Source: Macrostomum hystrix (taxonomy: Eukaryota > Platyhelminthes > Macrostomidae). From it: a stretch of 64,000 bases of DNA. The notes beneath the pieces were generated by a model, which worked only from the letters and a program-made list of their open reading frames with translations, was not told the origin of the DNA and did not search any database. The position numbers and the translations under genes are program-made. The DNA is taken from NCBI GenBank assembly GCA_950097015.1, contig CATNEN010000038.1:20062001-20126000 (forward strand), read 5' to 3'. The stretch's first letter is position 1. Every line of letters begins with the position of its first letter. Positions 1 through 11,895 of this stretch are shown piece by piece.

Positions 1-478
1 TTACCCAATCTACCTGTAGCTTAGATGAATTATTACCCAATCTACCTGTAGCTTAGATGAATTATTACCCAATCTACCTGTAGCTTAGATGAATTATTAC
101 CCAATCTACCTGTAGCTTAGATGAACTATTACCCAATCTACCTGTAGCTTAGATGAATTATTACCCAATCTACCTGTAGCTTAGATGAATTATTACCCAA
201 TCTACCTGTAGCTTAGATGAATTATTACCCAATCTACCTGTAGCTTAGATGAATTATTACCCAATCTACATGTAGCTTAGATGAATTATTACCCAATCTA
301 CATGTAGCTTAGATGAATTATTACCCAATCTACATGTAGCTTAGATGAATTATTACCCAATCTACCTGTAGCTTAGATGAATTATTACCCAATCTACCTG
401 TAGCTAAGATGGATTATTACCCAATCTACCTGTAGCTAAGATGGATTATTACCCAATCTACCTGTTGTTGAGATGCAT
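1..478. repeat. 32-bp minisatellite in P450 reductase intron 2
   Basis: About 15 head-to-tail copies of a 32-bp unit with core TACCTGTAGCTTAGATGAAT and few substitutions. It lies in the intron after the second visible exon, starts about 20 bases past that donor and runs off the window. Confidence 0.95.
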
Positions 479-499
479 TAATAAGAGTACAAAACTTAC

Positions 500-3270
500 C
501 TTGCCCTCCTCCGTATTGCTTCCCATCTTCTTCAGCATCTGCTTGTGCTCCTCGTTAGTAGTATAATCGCTCAACTCGTTAAGAAGATTGGTCTTGGGAT
601 TAGCCGTAATGTCTAGATAGTATAGGAAAGCAATCCTATAAGTAGTCGGGCACGGAAACGGATGCTTTTTAGTGCTGTCATCGTCCACATTGTTCAAAGA
701 GAATGGCTGGTCAAGGTCGCATTGCAACAATTCGCCCAGACGATCAACCAGTTGGGACTGATTCTGAGGATAGACAGCCACATGGTCGCCAGATTCGTAG
801 CGAATACGCGATTCGCCAAGATTAAGCTCCAGGTGCAGACAGCTGCGGTCGCCGCCATTGTGCAACTCCTTATTGACGGTGACGCTAGCCACGTAGGGAT
901 TCTTGGCGTCGAATGGCGGACGCTGACGCTGCAGACTGCCTAGGCGGGAGATTTCGCCGCGGTAGAGCTTATCGGCTGGCACACTGCCCGGCTCGTGACT
1001 AATCAGCTGGTACTGACGAAATTTGATGTCCTGAGCTTCGGCGCTGACGCCAAGCTTCTGACACACGGCCGGCCACAAGCCCTCCTTCCAATTGTTGAAG
1101 TCCTCTTCAATATTAGCATCATCGTCGCCTAGACCGAGGTCGTAGATCCTAGTGGCTCCAAGCTCTGCCAGCTTCTTATCCACCAGCTGGCCGATGGCAT
1201 TGTAGTGCTCGTAGGTCTTGTTGCCAAGGCCGAATACGCAGTAATTGACACCTGTCAGGTCTAATTCGTTGCGATCGCTGTCCTTCAGCATGGCGAAGAA
1301 TTCCTTAAATTGTTTTAATGATTGGCTTTTATACTCGTACTAATATAGTATTTAATAGTTAGGCCACATTTACAGCCACTGCCATAGCCGAAGCGTTTCT
1401 AAAGACTGTGTACAGTTTTTCAGTCCATGGACTGGGAAAGCGGTCAGACCCACTTAAATTCCAAACCATTAAAAATTTGAAGTAAAATAAGACTAGTTTA
1501 AATCATTGCTTTGAGAGACAACTGTAAAGCTCACGTTTGAGAACATAGTAAATCTTATCTCTGAGACTAAATATAGGCAATCTCACCAATAAGACTCATC
1601 TATGAGAATATGAGAATACGGCAACTCTCACCTATGAGAATACAGCAACTCTCACCTATGAGAATACAGTAACTCTCACCTATGAGACTACATATAGTAA
1701 ATCTCACCTATGAGGCTAAATACAGTAATTCTTACCTATGAGACTATAATAAATCTCACCTATGAGACTACAGTAATTCTCACATAAGAGACTACAGTAA
1801 TTCTCACCTATGACACTACAGTAATTCTCACCTATGAGACTACAGTAATTCTCACCTAAGAGACTACAGCAATTCTCACATATGAGACTACAGTAATTCT
1901 CACCTATGAGACTACAGTAATTCTCACCTAAGAGACTACAGTAATTCTCACCTATGAGACTACAGTAATTCTCACCTATGAGACTACAGTAATTCTCACC
2001 TATGAGACTACAGCAATTCTCACCTATGAGACTACAGTAATTCTCACACAATGAGACTACAGCAATTCTCACCTAAGAGACTACAGTAATTCTCACATAT
2101 GAGACTACAGCAATTCTCATCTAAGAGACTACAGTAATTCTCACATATGAGACTACAGCAATTCTCACATATGAGACTACAGTAATTCTCACCAATGAGA
2201 CTACAGCAACTCTCACATATGAGACTACAGTAATTCTCACCAATGAGACTACAGCAATTCTCACATATGAGACTACAGTAATTCTCACCTATGAGACTAC
2301 AGTAATTCTCACCTAAGAGACTACAGTAATTCTCACCTATGAGACTACAGTAATTCTCACCTAAGAGACTACAGTAATTCTCACCTATGAGACTACAGTA
2401 ATTCTCACCTAAGAGACTACAGTAATTCTCACCTATGAGACTACAGCAATTCTCACCTATGAGACTACATACAGTGAATCTCAGATACAGACTACATACA
2501 GTGAATCTCAGATACAGACTACATACAGTGAATCTCAGATACAGACTACATACAGTGAATCTCAGATACAGACTACATACAGTGAATCTCAGATACAGAC
2601 TACATACAGTGAATCTCAGATACAGACTACATACAGTGAATCTCAGATACAGACTACATACAGTGAATCTCAGATACAGACTACATACAGTGAATCTCAG
2701 ATACAGACTACATACAGTGAATCTCAGATACAGACTATATACAGTAAGTCTCACCTGAAGGTTATCAGTAGGATCTCCTTCGCCGTAAGTAGCCAAGCAG
2801 AAGATTGCTAATGAGTTGGGAATATCGGCAAGGTGTGTTAGCTCCTTCATGTCGCACTCCTCCGGATCGCAGGACATCGCCCTGAGGCCGTAGCGCAGAG
2901 CTTCCTTGGACAGCCTGGTGGCAAAGTCTTCAGCTGTGCCAGTCTGGGAGCCGTAGAAGACCACAATGTTGCGATTCTTTGACTGCATTCGCGAGATGAA
3001 GCTAGACTCGTCGAAATCCTCGCCGGCGCCCGATCGACCGCCGGTTGGCGGAATCGATCGAAACGACGACTGACTAGCCGAGGACGATTGGCCCAGACCA
3101 GCAGAAGCTGGCGGCGCTAACAGGCCAGATTTGCCATTGCCAGTCTGGCTAGAGGAGCTGCTGCTGTTGCTGCTAGATGGCCGAGGCTTGCGCGCGAATA
3201 CAAAATAATAGACACAGACTCCGGCTACACCGCCAATGATGGCGCAATCTAATGCGCTTAGGCCAAGCAT
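500..3270 (-). CDS. POR: NADPH-cytochrome P450 reductase, N-terminal two exons (gene truncated by window edge)
   Basis: Two minus-strand exons, 3270-2755 and 1303-500, join in phase 0; a third must lie left of the window, because the second ends at a GTAAGT donor. The 440 residues visible hold an N-terminal membrane anchor (about residues 5-24), a Ser-rich linker, the FMN-binding flavodoxin domain with VVFYGSQTGTAEDFA and ATYGEGDPTDN, VFGLGNKTYEHYNAIG and LGLGDDDANIEEDF, then the start of the FAD/connecting domain (RYESGDHVAVYPQ, KKHPFPCPTTYR). The family passes electrons from NADPH through FAD and FMN to microsomal P450s on the cytosolic face of the ER. The rest of the FAD and NADPH domains is missing here. 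The ATG at 3270 directly follows CTAACTTGCAG, which resembles a splice acceptor, so an upstream exon or a spliced leader is possible. Identification is very secure; the exact start is less so. Confidence 0.95.
1370..1460 (-). repeat. SINE-B fragment
   Basis: The motif CAGTCCATGGACTGGG and the flanking CAGACCCAC-like sequence match the tail region of the longer SINE-like copy at 27862-28138. It lies in the P450 reductase intron near the acceptor. Short and diverged. Confidence 0.5.
1585..2465. repeat. 24-bp minisatellite in P450 reductase intron 1
   Basis: About 36 copies of a 24-bp unit, on the plus strand ACTACAGTAATTCTCACCTA plus TGAG. On the gene's sense strand each unit reads through TCTCATAG|GTGAGAATTAC, resembling an acceptor fused to a donor. 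The 24-base length keeps one frame open through the array, but the translation is purely repetitive and is not coding. Confidence 0.95.
2466..2752. repeat. 27-bp minisatellite abutting P450 reductase exon 1 donor
   Basis: About ten nearly identical 27-bp copies (core ACATACAGTGAATCTCAGAT). It lies directly after the GTGAG donor of exon 1 and passes into the 24-bp array, so one intron holds two arrays in series. Confidence 0.95.
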
Positions 3271-3365
3271 CTGCAAGTTAGTATGCAGTTATGCTAATCA
3301 CCATTTTCTTCACTATTAATAGATTAATAAATATAATATCTGTCAACGTAGTAGGAGGTTTTAGC

Positions 3366-3645
3366 CAGGGGTGAGTGGAAGAGCGGATAACGCGTTTGCC
3401 TCTCGCACAAAGGTACCTGAGCTCGCGGAGAGAAGGCTTGGTGGCTTGACATGCAATTTACGCCCTTGAGGGTCAACCTCCAAGGCACAGTGAAAGTGTA
3501 CACTGCCGGACGATGAGAAAGTCATGGCAGATGTACACCCTGTGTGCGTGCGTGCTCATGAGTCAGTGGAATGGACAGAACTGCTGGCTGCGGGACTAGT
3601 GACAACAAATGATGCGCCATTGCACACAGCCTTCCTGTAATAATT
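3366..3645 (+). repeat. tRNA-derived SINE, family A
   Basis: A tRNA-like head with an A-box-like GAGTGGAAGAGCGGATAACG is followed by a conserved body containing CAACCTCCAAGGCACAGTGA, ACACTGCCGGACGATGAGAAAG and GTGCTCATGAGTCAGTGGAA-like segments. The same body recurs at 5735, 11555, 16038, 17900 and 29755. The B box is partly deleted here. Confidence 0.85.
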
Positions 3646-3649
3646 ATTT

Positions 3650-3745
3650 AAGAGGCTTTATCCAAAGGCGGTTAGAGCGTCGGACTCACGACTTAAAGGT
3701 CGATAGTTCGACTCCCAAATCCACTGGAACAGTACAGTTTATGTC
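3650..3745 (+). repeat. tRNA-like head of SINE family B
   Basis: GCGTCGGACTCACGACTTAA followed by a B-box-like ATAGTTCGACTCC resembles the 3' half of a tRNA and matches the head of the element at 27862-28138. It sits immediately behind a family-A SINE. Confidence 0.65.
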
Positions 3746-3794
3746 CTATAAGAAGATCCAAGAACAAATTATCGGTTTAACCGAGCCTAACTAG

Positions 3795-5730
3795 TCATTT
3801 ACATAACTGGCACACCAAAACTATTTTATTCTGGCGTGTGAAGTGTACCCCACTAGGTATGGAAGTGGCATAAAATCTGAAAATCATACAAGACCAACAT
3901 TTGGTACGAAGTAAGTTGCAATTTATAATACGACAGTTAATACTTAAGACTTAAGAAGTCTCGAAGAATTGTAGCGAAAACTAACTAAAGTTTTTTCTCA
4001 TGTAAAAAATCTAGGACACAGACTTTATTGCGCATGGATTTTACTCTTGGTAGCAGAACAGCTCAAGGTAGATACTACACACTAGGCATTTAAATATTTC
4101 AGTCTGAGTAAATTTAAAACAGTCAGTGTTTAGCGAAAAACAAAAACTAGAAGATTATAAATCTCTTTATTCTCATATCGTCACGAAAATTCTGTTCGAC
4201 TTTTAGACACAAAACGACTAAAGGTTAGATTGCAATCAAGCTGTGCCAAAGTATCAGCCACTATATGTACTATTATAAAATAACGGGAAAAGTAAGACAT
4301 TTTTTTATCTCTTTAAAAAGAGCAATACACTAACTAAACAGTTTACTTACATTGCTTCTAGATCGCATTTAGAGCCAATAGAAAAAATATTTGTGATGCG
4401 ATGAAACAATTTTAATAGCGAAAGAAATATATCTAATCACGAAATAGGACACAAAATGCTATAATAAAAACAATTTAAGACAAGTACCAATCTACAATAA
4501 AAGATTTAGCTGACTGACAAATGAAGATTGAGGCCTTTTTATTAATGTCTGGTGGACGAGACACTAATGGTAGGGCACGACAAGACAAGTCGGGTCAGAC
4601 AGATGGAAAGATGCTGTCAAAGACTGATTCATAGTTGACACAGGAGTGGGTAGATATACGAGCTATAATCTAGAATAAAGAGAGACCAGCTGCGTAAATG
4701 AGGTGGGTTTTGCCGGCACGGCGCAGCAACCAATTGGAAAGATATTTTCTTAGAGGTTAATAGAGACGCTTAGAGTTAGAAGGCTCTACCTGCAACCAGT
4801 TTAGTTAGCAAGCGAGTGGAAAAATCGGCATTGATATGAAATCTCGCAGAATAACGTTAACTAAAGTGACCACGTTGGCTAGATGACGTGCAGGCACAGC
4901 ACACCATTTTTTTCTCACTTTTTTCTTCGTCTCGATACACAAGAAAGAAAAGAGAAAACTTTGACCCTTCGAGTTATTTGAGTCCACGCGTCTCAAAACG
5001 CGAGTACTGTACACGAGTGTAATTATTTCTATTGTACACATAAAACTCGACTTATTCAACCCTTATCTTTTCAGTATCTCTCTTTTCTTCGAGTCCTACT
5101 CTTCTGCATGCTGTCTTCTGCAAATGGAACAACAGAACAGAAAGAAAGGCAGAAAGAGTAAGTCTTGTCTAAGAAGTGCACAAGATATGTGAAGCCAAGG
5201 CTAACTGAGGCTAATGGCGTGAATAAAAAAATTGACGACGAGAGAACAGAAAACTTTATATTAGTGCACTCTAAGCACGCATGAAAGAAGTGCAAAGACT
5301 TCAAATGAAGGTCAAGAGACATCTCTATGAGGCTTAGAACTATGGGCCTAGTCTAATTTATACTAAACCACTATCTATAGGACCTACTCATTCTCTTTAC
5401 AGCCATAATTCGATTGGTGGTAGTATATAATTTCATTGGTTCATTACAATTAAATTAAAAGAGAAATTAGCATACTTTTGTGTACTTTTACTACTTTAAT
5501 GCTTGTAAAGAATACTAGGCCCTACATACTACTGGTAGGAAGATTATTTTGAAGAATTGTATTTTAAAGTTCAATTAAAAAGCATGAAAGGGCAAATTAA
5601 GCCCTAATTTCCTAATCTTTCAAATGTTACAAACTATCTAATCATCTCTGCTTATTGATTTTGTAGATAGATATTAGAGGTCTGCTGTAACTAAAAATAT
5701 AGCTACAAGGCAGTTAATGATAATACTATA
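3795..5730. other. Spacer, no gene seen
   Basis: AT-rich sequence upstream of the P450 reductase start. Open frames here are short and show no recognisable domain. A promoter for the reductase should lie in this direction, but I see no element clear enough to place. Confidence 0.6.
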
Positions 5731-5734
5731 AAAT

Positions 5735-5880
5735 TTAATGCACAATGGTTGTGGCAATTCTGCCCATTTTGCTGACTCTTGACCACACACTAAATACAGT
5801 ACTGTATGCAAGCATACACCCACACATGTGTGCACATCTGTCCTGACTTTGTTAATCTCAGGCAGAATAAAAAACATCAC
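5735..5880 (-). repeat. Diverged SINE-A fragment
   Basis: Contains AATTCTGCCCATTTTGCTGACTC-like sequence, a CACACATGTGTGCACATCTG segment and CTGACTTTGTTAATCTCAGGC-like sequence, in the order expected for the 3' body of SINE A read in reverse. The tRNA head is missing. Confidence 0.75.
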
Positions 5881-6389
5881 ACCTGTTAAACTACAAGTAT
5901 CAATACCAAAACTGATTTGGTTACAGCAACTTTTTACAGTTTTTATTTCCCAAATCTATATCTTTTGCATGCAAATGCACTAAAGTACTTTAAAACTTTT
6001 TACTCTAAAGATTTAGAGATATAAAAAGTCTGAGTTATTATTGATAACAGAAATGTTTATGCCCTATGTACATTTTGGGAGCTATGTTGGGGATAGGTGG
6101 TTCTTTAGTCCCTAGCCTGTTATAGGGGCAAAACAGACAATATTTGATTGAATTTACAAGACAATTATAAAGACTGTCTACAGTGTGAACTTATAATTCC
6201 TATGTATGGTGTTTAGGACTTAAGCTCTAGAGATTTAAATGCCATATGCATGTTGTGAGTATTTAACCTTAACAAAGCCATTCAAATAATAACAGACCAA
6301 TTGAGATAGTGAAATCTTAGACTAGCAAATTTTGCTCTAGCAACAATAATATCTATATAAAAATCATTTTCTCTATGTTTTATTATGCT
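5881..6389. other. Spacer, nothing recognised
   Basis: AT-rich sequence without a convincing open frame, repeat array or RNA gene. Confidence 0.55.
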
Positions 6390-7745
6390 GGCCAATGCCT
6401 ACATCTTGCACTGTCCTGGCCCTACAAACTTCTAGCACTGATGGTGCCTATTCCAAATGACTACTAAAGAACATGGCTGCTCCAGCCTCTAGGGTAGGGT
6501 CAGGCTGAAGATCAACTGCAAGCAAACAGAGATCCTTACTGTTCTACCTAACCTTTTAGCCATAATCAAACTGATTCTGGCAAGGACACCATGACATCTC
6601 TTGCTACAAAAATTCTAGCAAGACTAGTACTGCCAAAAGTTCTTTTTTAGGCAAAAAAATCTAGGCAGACTGGTGATACTGTCAGTCCCCTATAGGACTG
6701 TCCTACAAAGCAAGGTTCTACCCTAACCAGATTGCCTGAAGGGCAACCAGCTAGCTGCGATATGTTGATAGGCCAATTAATGCAATTAGGAGTAGGCAAT
6801 AAAAGAACATTATAATTTTTTTAATTTGCACAAAAAAATAGAAATAAAGAAACAATAACTGTTTATTGCATCATTTGCTATTATACAATGATTAGCCACC
6901 TTAATTTTATTATTATATATAGGAGCTTTTAGTAGTCAGAAATCAACTTACTCAATAGTTAAATGTTCAAGAGTGAGTTTTGACTGAGTAAATTAGAATA
7001 GGCCCTAAAACAGCAAAATTTAAATGATTAAAAAATAATCATACAAAATGCCTAGGCTAAACCTAGATGTCAAGTAAACACCTCTCTTGAGTGGCAGCTG
7101 CATGATAGGCCCTAGTTTGCTCACTGCCTATTTAGATATTAGAATAAAGGTTGAAACCTGTGGATGTACCATCGCCTGGCGCAGGGCGCTGGCCTGGGGG
7201 GCATTTCGCTTCCTACAAATTGTTCTACAGAGCCCCACACTGCCAGACCAGCTGAGGTGGGCATTTGTTTCAAGCCATCATCGAAACAGTGCTCCTGTAC
7301 AATGCCCACACATGGACCCTGACTAGCTCGCAGGAGCAGCAGCTGGATGCTACGCATGTTGCACTTCTGCACGCTGCCTTTGAAGCCCACCACTTGCCAA
7401 ACCCCACGACCAACATCAGAAATGATGAGCTGTACCGCCGGGCCTAGCTCTGCCAGCTACTCCGCACCCGTCGCTCGTAGCTGGCCAGCCATGTCATCCA
7501 CAAAGAGCAGCCCTGCCCAGAGCCCTTGCAGAATGTGCTGTTGCTTTCCCTGCAGGGTCCATGGCAGCGCGGCCAGGTGAGAGCACAGCACTTTGTTGAC
7601 CTGCTGCTAAGCCTAGCTGATGCCGGCATCTCTGACCCTCGTGAACTAATCCTCCTACTTAAGTCTGCGCTTGCACTCGCCTTTTGACAGCTTCCCGCTC
7701 TTTCTGCCAGGGTGGCTGTAGTTTGTTGTTGTTGTTATGTGCCAT
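6390..7745 (+). pseudogene. Decayed non-LTR retrotransposon, reverse transcriptase and C-terminal end
   Basis: Positions 7265-7447 translate to a stretch (IIETVLLYNAHTWTLTSSQE, then NIRNDELYRRA) that matches the C-terminal region of LINE reverse transcriptases, where a YGxExWTLT motif is followed by a T-N-x-E-L motif. Frames shift at least twice and stops are frequent. Around 6580-6650 the frame giving TMTSLATKILARLVLPKVLF resembles the 'SLL..GK.LARV' region of the same enzyme class, so the decayed copy may begin near 6390. It ends at a (GTT)n tail near 7735. The 3' part is shared with the copy at 34020-34375. The 3' part is solid; the upstream extension is tentative. Confidence 0.6.
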
Positions 7746-8300
7746 AGTCCAGCACCAGAAGGCATTTACCCCCAAAATATGTTTTAAATGAATAGTAAAT
7801 ATCCACTTTAGAATCAAATGCAAGCAATTTTATTGCACTATATAGCATTGCATTGCATGTGACAGGATATAGGACAAATAAACCTCATGTGCCTGTGTCA
7901 ATCAAAGAAATAGAGAGAAAAACTGTCTAAGATTTAAGAGTTTAGCTTGAACAACATTCTGATGAGTAAATCAAAAGAAAGAAACAAATCATTGCTTACA
8001 TACTTGTCAGCTAGCTAGTCAAACTCTAAGTTGACCATATATAGCCTAAAATCCACTAATTCAAAACTTAAAATTGATGACCTGAGGTGTGAGACCTAGG
8101 CCCTAAGCCTAATATTAGAAAATTTGATAAAACGATATGCTTAAAAAACATTTTTATTCTGTAGATTGTAAAGCTAGAATAGAATACGTCGCTAAAAGTC
8201 TACAACTTATATATAGAAGCTAAAATACAGACCATAGCATATGCATGGTCAAGTGTATGCAATAACTCTAACTATTAATTTTTAGTGAGGGAAAACAGAA
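7746..8300. other. Spacer, nothing recognised
   Basis: AT-rich, no supported gene or array. Confidence 0.55.
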
Positions 8301-8304
8301 AGAG

Positions 8305-8640
8305 GGCTGTTTTCCAAAAACATCGCATATTTATCCTGCGATAACATGTTACCGTGTTACAGAATTCGAGCATTTCTATGAAAGTAAATCGTGAAAGCAA
8401 ACGTATAAATTGTATTTTCTATAGTATTCTATAGTATTGTATAGTATTTCTATACATTTCTACATTTCTATAGTATTGGGACTTATATTTCAAGCCGCTG
8501 AAAGTATTCATTAATATAAATTATGTTTTTACGTTTATAATAAATTATAATGTAACTGTAACACTGTAACATGTTATCCCAAGATAAATATGCGAACTTT
8601 TGCATGTTATACTCGCCCGATGTTTTTGGAAAACAAGGGT
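8305..8640. repeat. Inverted-repeat (foldback) element
   Basis: GTTTTCCAAAAACATCG at 8311-8327 and a GATAACATGTTACCGTGTTACAG segment near 8343 recur in reverse complement at 8557-8636. The right arm carries an extra block between them. The spacer of about 190 bases contains short TCTATAGTAT repeats. It is probably a MITE or foldback transposon; no target duplication is visible. Confidence 0.6.
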
Positions 8641-10826
8641 GACAGAAAACATGGTTAAAATAACGCATTTTCGTTACCGCATCAAAACAACCGCATGGCA
8701 ACACAAAGAACTATTCAAATCTGTTATTAATAATTTTGAAATAAAATATAACCACATGGTCTTAAATCTAAGTATGTAGATTTGATTGCCATTTTGCGTT
8801 TGTTTTACATTTTCTGGTCAATATTGTCAATTATTCACATCGTGACGCATTTTGACTGTCAAATGCACGATATGATCAAGAGATATTACGAACGATAGAA
8901 CTCTACATACCTACTGTGACTCTGTTAACATCCCGAATCACCGATTGAATTTCAGCTTTCCGACAGCTTATATGATTAGATGAAATACTTTCAGTGTAAC
9001 TTTGATTTTTTTTTCATCTTTTTCTACTATTTCTCTCTAAATCCAATCTGTGTTCGTAATAATTAAGCATTGTTTCATGTTTGTTTCATTTAGCTGAGCA
9101 TCGTTTTTATTTAGGCCTAGGCTCTTGCCATCAACGATTACATGTTTGAGTACGGAAAGAAAAAGTTTACTTGTGAGAAGATTACTTAAGGCTAATAATT
9201 TATCGTTTTTAACTTTAATAAATGTGCTAATGTCAATTAAGGAACAAATTATTGGCTTAGCCATCTTAGCTGGCCAAATTGATCCATACTAGGCCTAGCT
9301 TGCTAAGTAGGCTTTGATTTTAGGCCTATATATTGTGTAAAACACATTTGTGTAAAACAAAGTAAGTAGCCTGCCAAGCTAAGGTGAACATAAATAGCTA
9401 GGTCAGATATATTAACACTAATGTATTCATGTATCAAATTAATCAATTCTCAAATAGCTTTAACATTTTCAGGTTCTAGGATGCCTAGTTGCTATTAAAG
9501 TCTACATTCTTAAAATTTTGGTTGCTAAGGAAAAGCTTGCTATCAAATCAATTTACATAGATTTTTACCTTTGCAAGAAGTGACTTGAATTATTTTTTAG
9601 TTAAAATGGAAATATAGTTGACTAACCAACACCAATTATTGCACAATAAAATCTTTTTGAGGCCTAATAACTATTTAATCAGTTTCAAAATTAGTTTAGC
9701 TATTTAGTTTTTATATTATTTTAATTGATAAAAAACATGGTTATGTCTACTAATTCATCTTTAGCAAATAAAAAAGTATTTTATCCTACTTGTATTATTC
9801 TGGAACCTAGGGTTACCATTATTTAAGAGTTCTTGCAATTTTTTTGCATATTCACAACATTTCAATGAACAAGTCATTACTACACAATTTACAATTTGTT
9901 GAAAACAATGCATTACAATTGTAAGCAACTTGTCCTAATTTATTGTCATTTCTTATTAACTTCAAAATGAATTGATTTCATCTATAGCTAGGCAGATATT
10001 ATTAATTTACATGTGAAAATGTAAAAAATCACGATTCTGCATACTCATCTGATAAGAGGGTTGGGTGTTATCTGAAAAACTGTATCGAAAAATATATTTT
10101 ATTTGGGCACTCTGATAGTGATTTAGCTTGCCTGATAAAATAGCAAACAAATTTACTGTAACATCCAGAAATTAAAAAGTAGGAGTGAGTTGTGCATGCT
10201 TGGGTTAAAAAAATAGCTACACTATTTCAGGCAGAACTAGCTACACTGACTACTAATAGTACTCAGCTACACTGAGGGCAGCTTTAATGGTGTAAATATG
10301 TTCATTTGCTATCTAAGGCTATAAATTTAAAATTGCTCTGATTCAGTAGAGATTGGTCGTTAAGGTTAAACGGTAAAAAGATTGTCTTTAAAAAATTGCA
10401 CCGAGTTTAGTCTGCCCGCGGTTCGCAATCGTAATCTATTAATTCATTTCTGGAAGCTAATCCTGAAAGACTAAGACGTCAGAAAAGGTTTTCGGCACGT
10501 CTTCTTGGATTGTAAGCTGACTAAGTCGACAAGCTTGAATTTTCCTTGAATCACTTGTCGCACAGAAGAGATTATCTTAATCGGTTTATTCAGTAATCGC
10601 TTCAGTTATATCATGCGTGTTAAACAAACCATTCAGTACTGCCAATGTTGAAGTAGCAAAATTAAGAATTCTGTTAAATACGAGTACAAAATCGCGGTAG
10701 ATTTTTCATAGGTTACATGCGACCTGATTTACTATGCCTAATGAAGACGACAACAGGATAAATTATAGCCTAATATACTACGAGTATGACATAGAAAATG
10801 TACTCGATAAATTCCTGTTCATTCTT
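8641..10826. other. Spacer upstream of ADAT2
   Basis: AT-rich sequence with no gene seen. A splice-acceptor-like pyrimidine run, CCTGTTCATTCTTCAG, ends at 10829, only 15 bases before the ADAT2 start codon. Confidence 0.55.
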
Positions 10827-10844
10827 CAGCTGAAACAAAAATAA

Positions 10845-11393
10845 ATGCGAAATCACAAACAAATGGATGATGAAGCGTGGATGCGGCGAAGTTTACACCT
10901 GGCGTCAGAAGCTCTAGCAGCCAACGAAGTGCCAGTCGGCTGTGTCATTGTCTCCTCGGAGGGCAAAGAACTGGCCGCTGGTAGAAATCGTGTCAACGAG
11001 GCACGCGACGCAACCCGTCACGCCGAGCTCGTTGCCATAGACGCTTTGAGAGAGCGCGTCGAATCTGCTGCAGCCCTATTAAGCGTGCTGTCTAATTCGA
11101 CCCTGTTTGTCACCATTGAGCCGTGCGTGATGTGCGCCTCTGCTCTGCGCCAGCTTGGCGTTTTACAACGCGTGGTTTTCGGCGGTCGCAACGAACGCTT
11201 CGGCGGCTGCGGCAGCGTTGAAAATGTTCACTCCGATCCTCGTATAACGCTGCCTCCGCTCAATACGGAGGCCGGACCGATGTCGGACGAAGCTGTGGCA
11301 TTGTTGCGACAGTTCTACAAGCAGGAAAATACTGCAGCGCCTGCTGAGAAGCGTAGAAAGAAGGAAACTATGGCTGACCAAACAGCTAATTAG
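10845..11393 (+). CDS. ADAT2: tRNA-specific adenosine deaminase subunit ADAT2 (TadA-like)
   Basis: A single-exon frame of 182 residues. The cytidine/deoxycytidylate deaminase fold is shown by the zinc ligand and proton-shuttle motif HAE at residues 59-61 (ATRHAELVAID) and by PCVMC at residues 93-97. The family-specific NERFGGCGSV segment and the C-terminal FYKQENTAAP plus basic tail (KRRKKE) are characteristic of ADAT2 rather than of other deaminases. ADAT2 pairs with ADAT3 to convert adenosine 34 of tRNA anticodons to inosine, which is essential for wobble decoding. Length fits the family (about 190). A second ATG at residue 7 (MDDEAW) could be the true start. The gene lacks introns, unlike its neighbours, and a possible AATAAA lies near 11570 at the edge of a SINE. 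Confidence 0.95.
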   Translation: MRNHKQMDDEAWMRRSLHLASEALAANEVPVGCVIVSSEGKELAAGRNRVNEARDATRHAELVAIDALRERVESAAALLSVLSNSTLFVTIEPCVMCASALRQLGVLQRVVFGGRNERFGGCGSVENVHSDPRITLPPLNTEAGPMSDEAVALLRQFYKQENTAAPAEKRRKKETMADQTAN

Positions 11394-11554
11394 TCAAATT
11401 ATAATTCTCACCTGAGAATATATATATTTTATCTTGTTATCACTGATAAAGCTATACTGTCACTATGTGAATTAGTATAGTAATCTGCTAGTTACTCTTT
11501 GTTAGTAATCTTTGTAGTATTGGTAGTCTTTGATTTTTTCTTACCTAACCTGAT

Positions 11555-11895
11555 TTGCTGCAGTGGATAATAATAATAAATTGCACTGGACCCGCAGCCA
11601 GCGAGGAGGCAATTCTGCCTATTTCGCTGACTCCTGAGCACACACGCACACAGATACTGTACGCACACGCTCACACAGGTGTGTACATTTGCTCTGACTT
11701 TCTCATCGTCAGGCAGTGTAAACTTCATTGTGCCTCGGAGGTTGGTTGGCCCTCAAGGGCGTATATTGCCACCAAAAGCCACCAAGCCTTCTTTTCGTGG
11801 CTGCGCCCCAATTTAATGTGGCCTCGCCGCGGAATCGAACTTAAGGACCTTTGTGCGAGGCAAACGCGTTAACCGCTCTGCCACCGACCTTCGCT
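11555..11895 (-). repeat. SINE family A, nearly full length
   Basis: Read on the minus strand it begins GGTGGCAGAGCGGTTAACGC (A box) and has the B box AGTTCGATTCC. The shared body, with CCAACCTCCGAGGCACA-like and CTGACGATGAGAAAGTCAG segments, follows and ends GCTGGCTGCGGGTCCAGTG. This is the best-preserved copy in the window and lies just behind ADAT2. Confidence 0.9.

Noticed and set aside
4805-5322. Two 80-codon minus-strand frames
   Set aside because: No domain, composition like the surrounding spacer, and no splice or start context.
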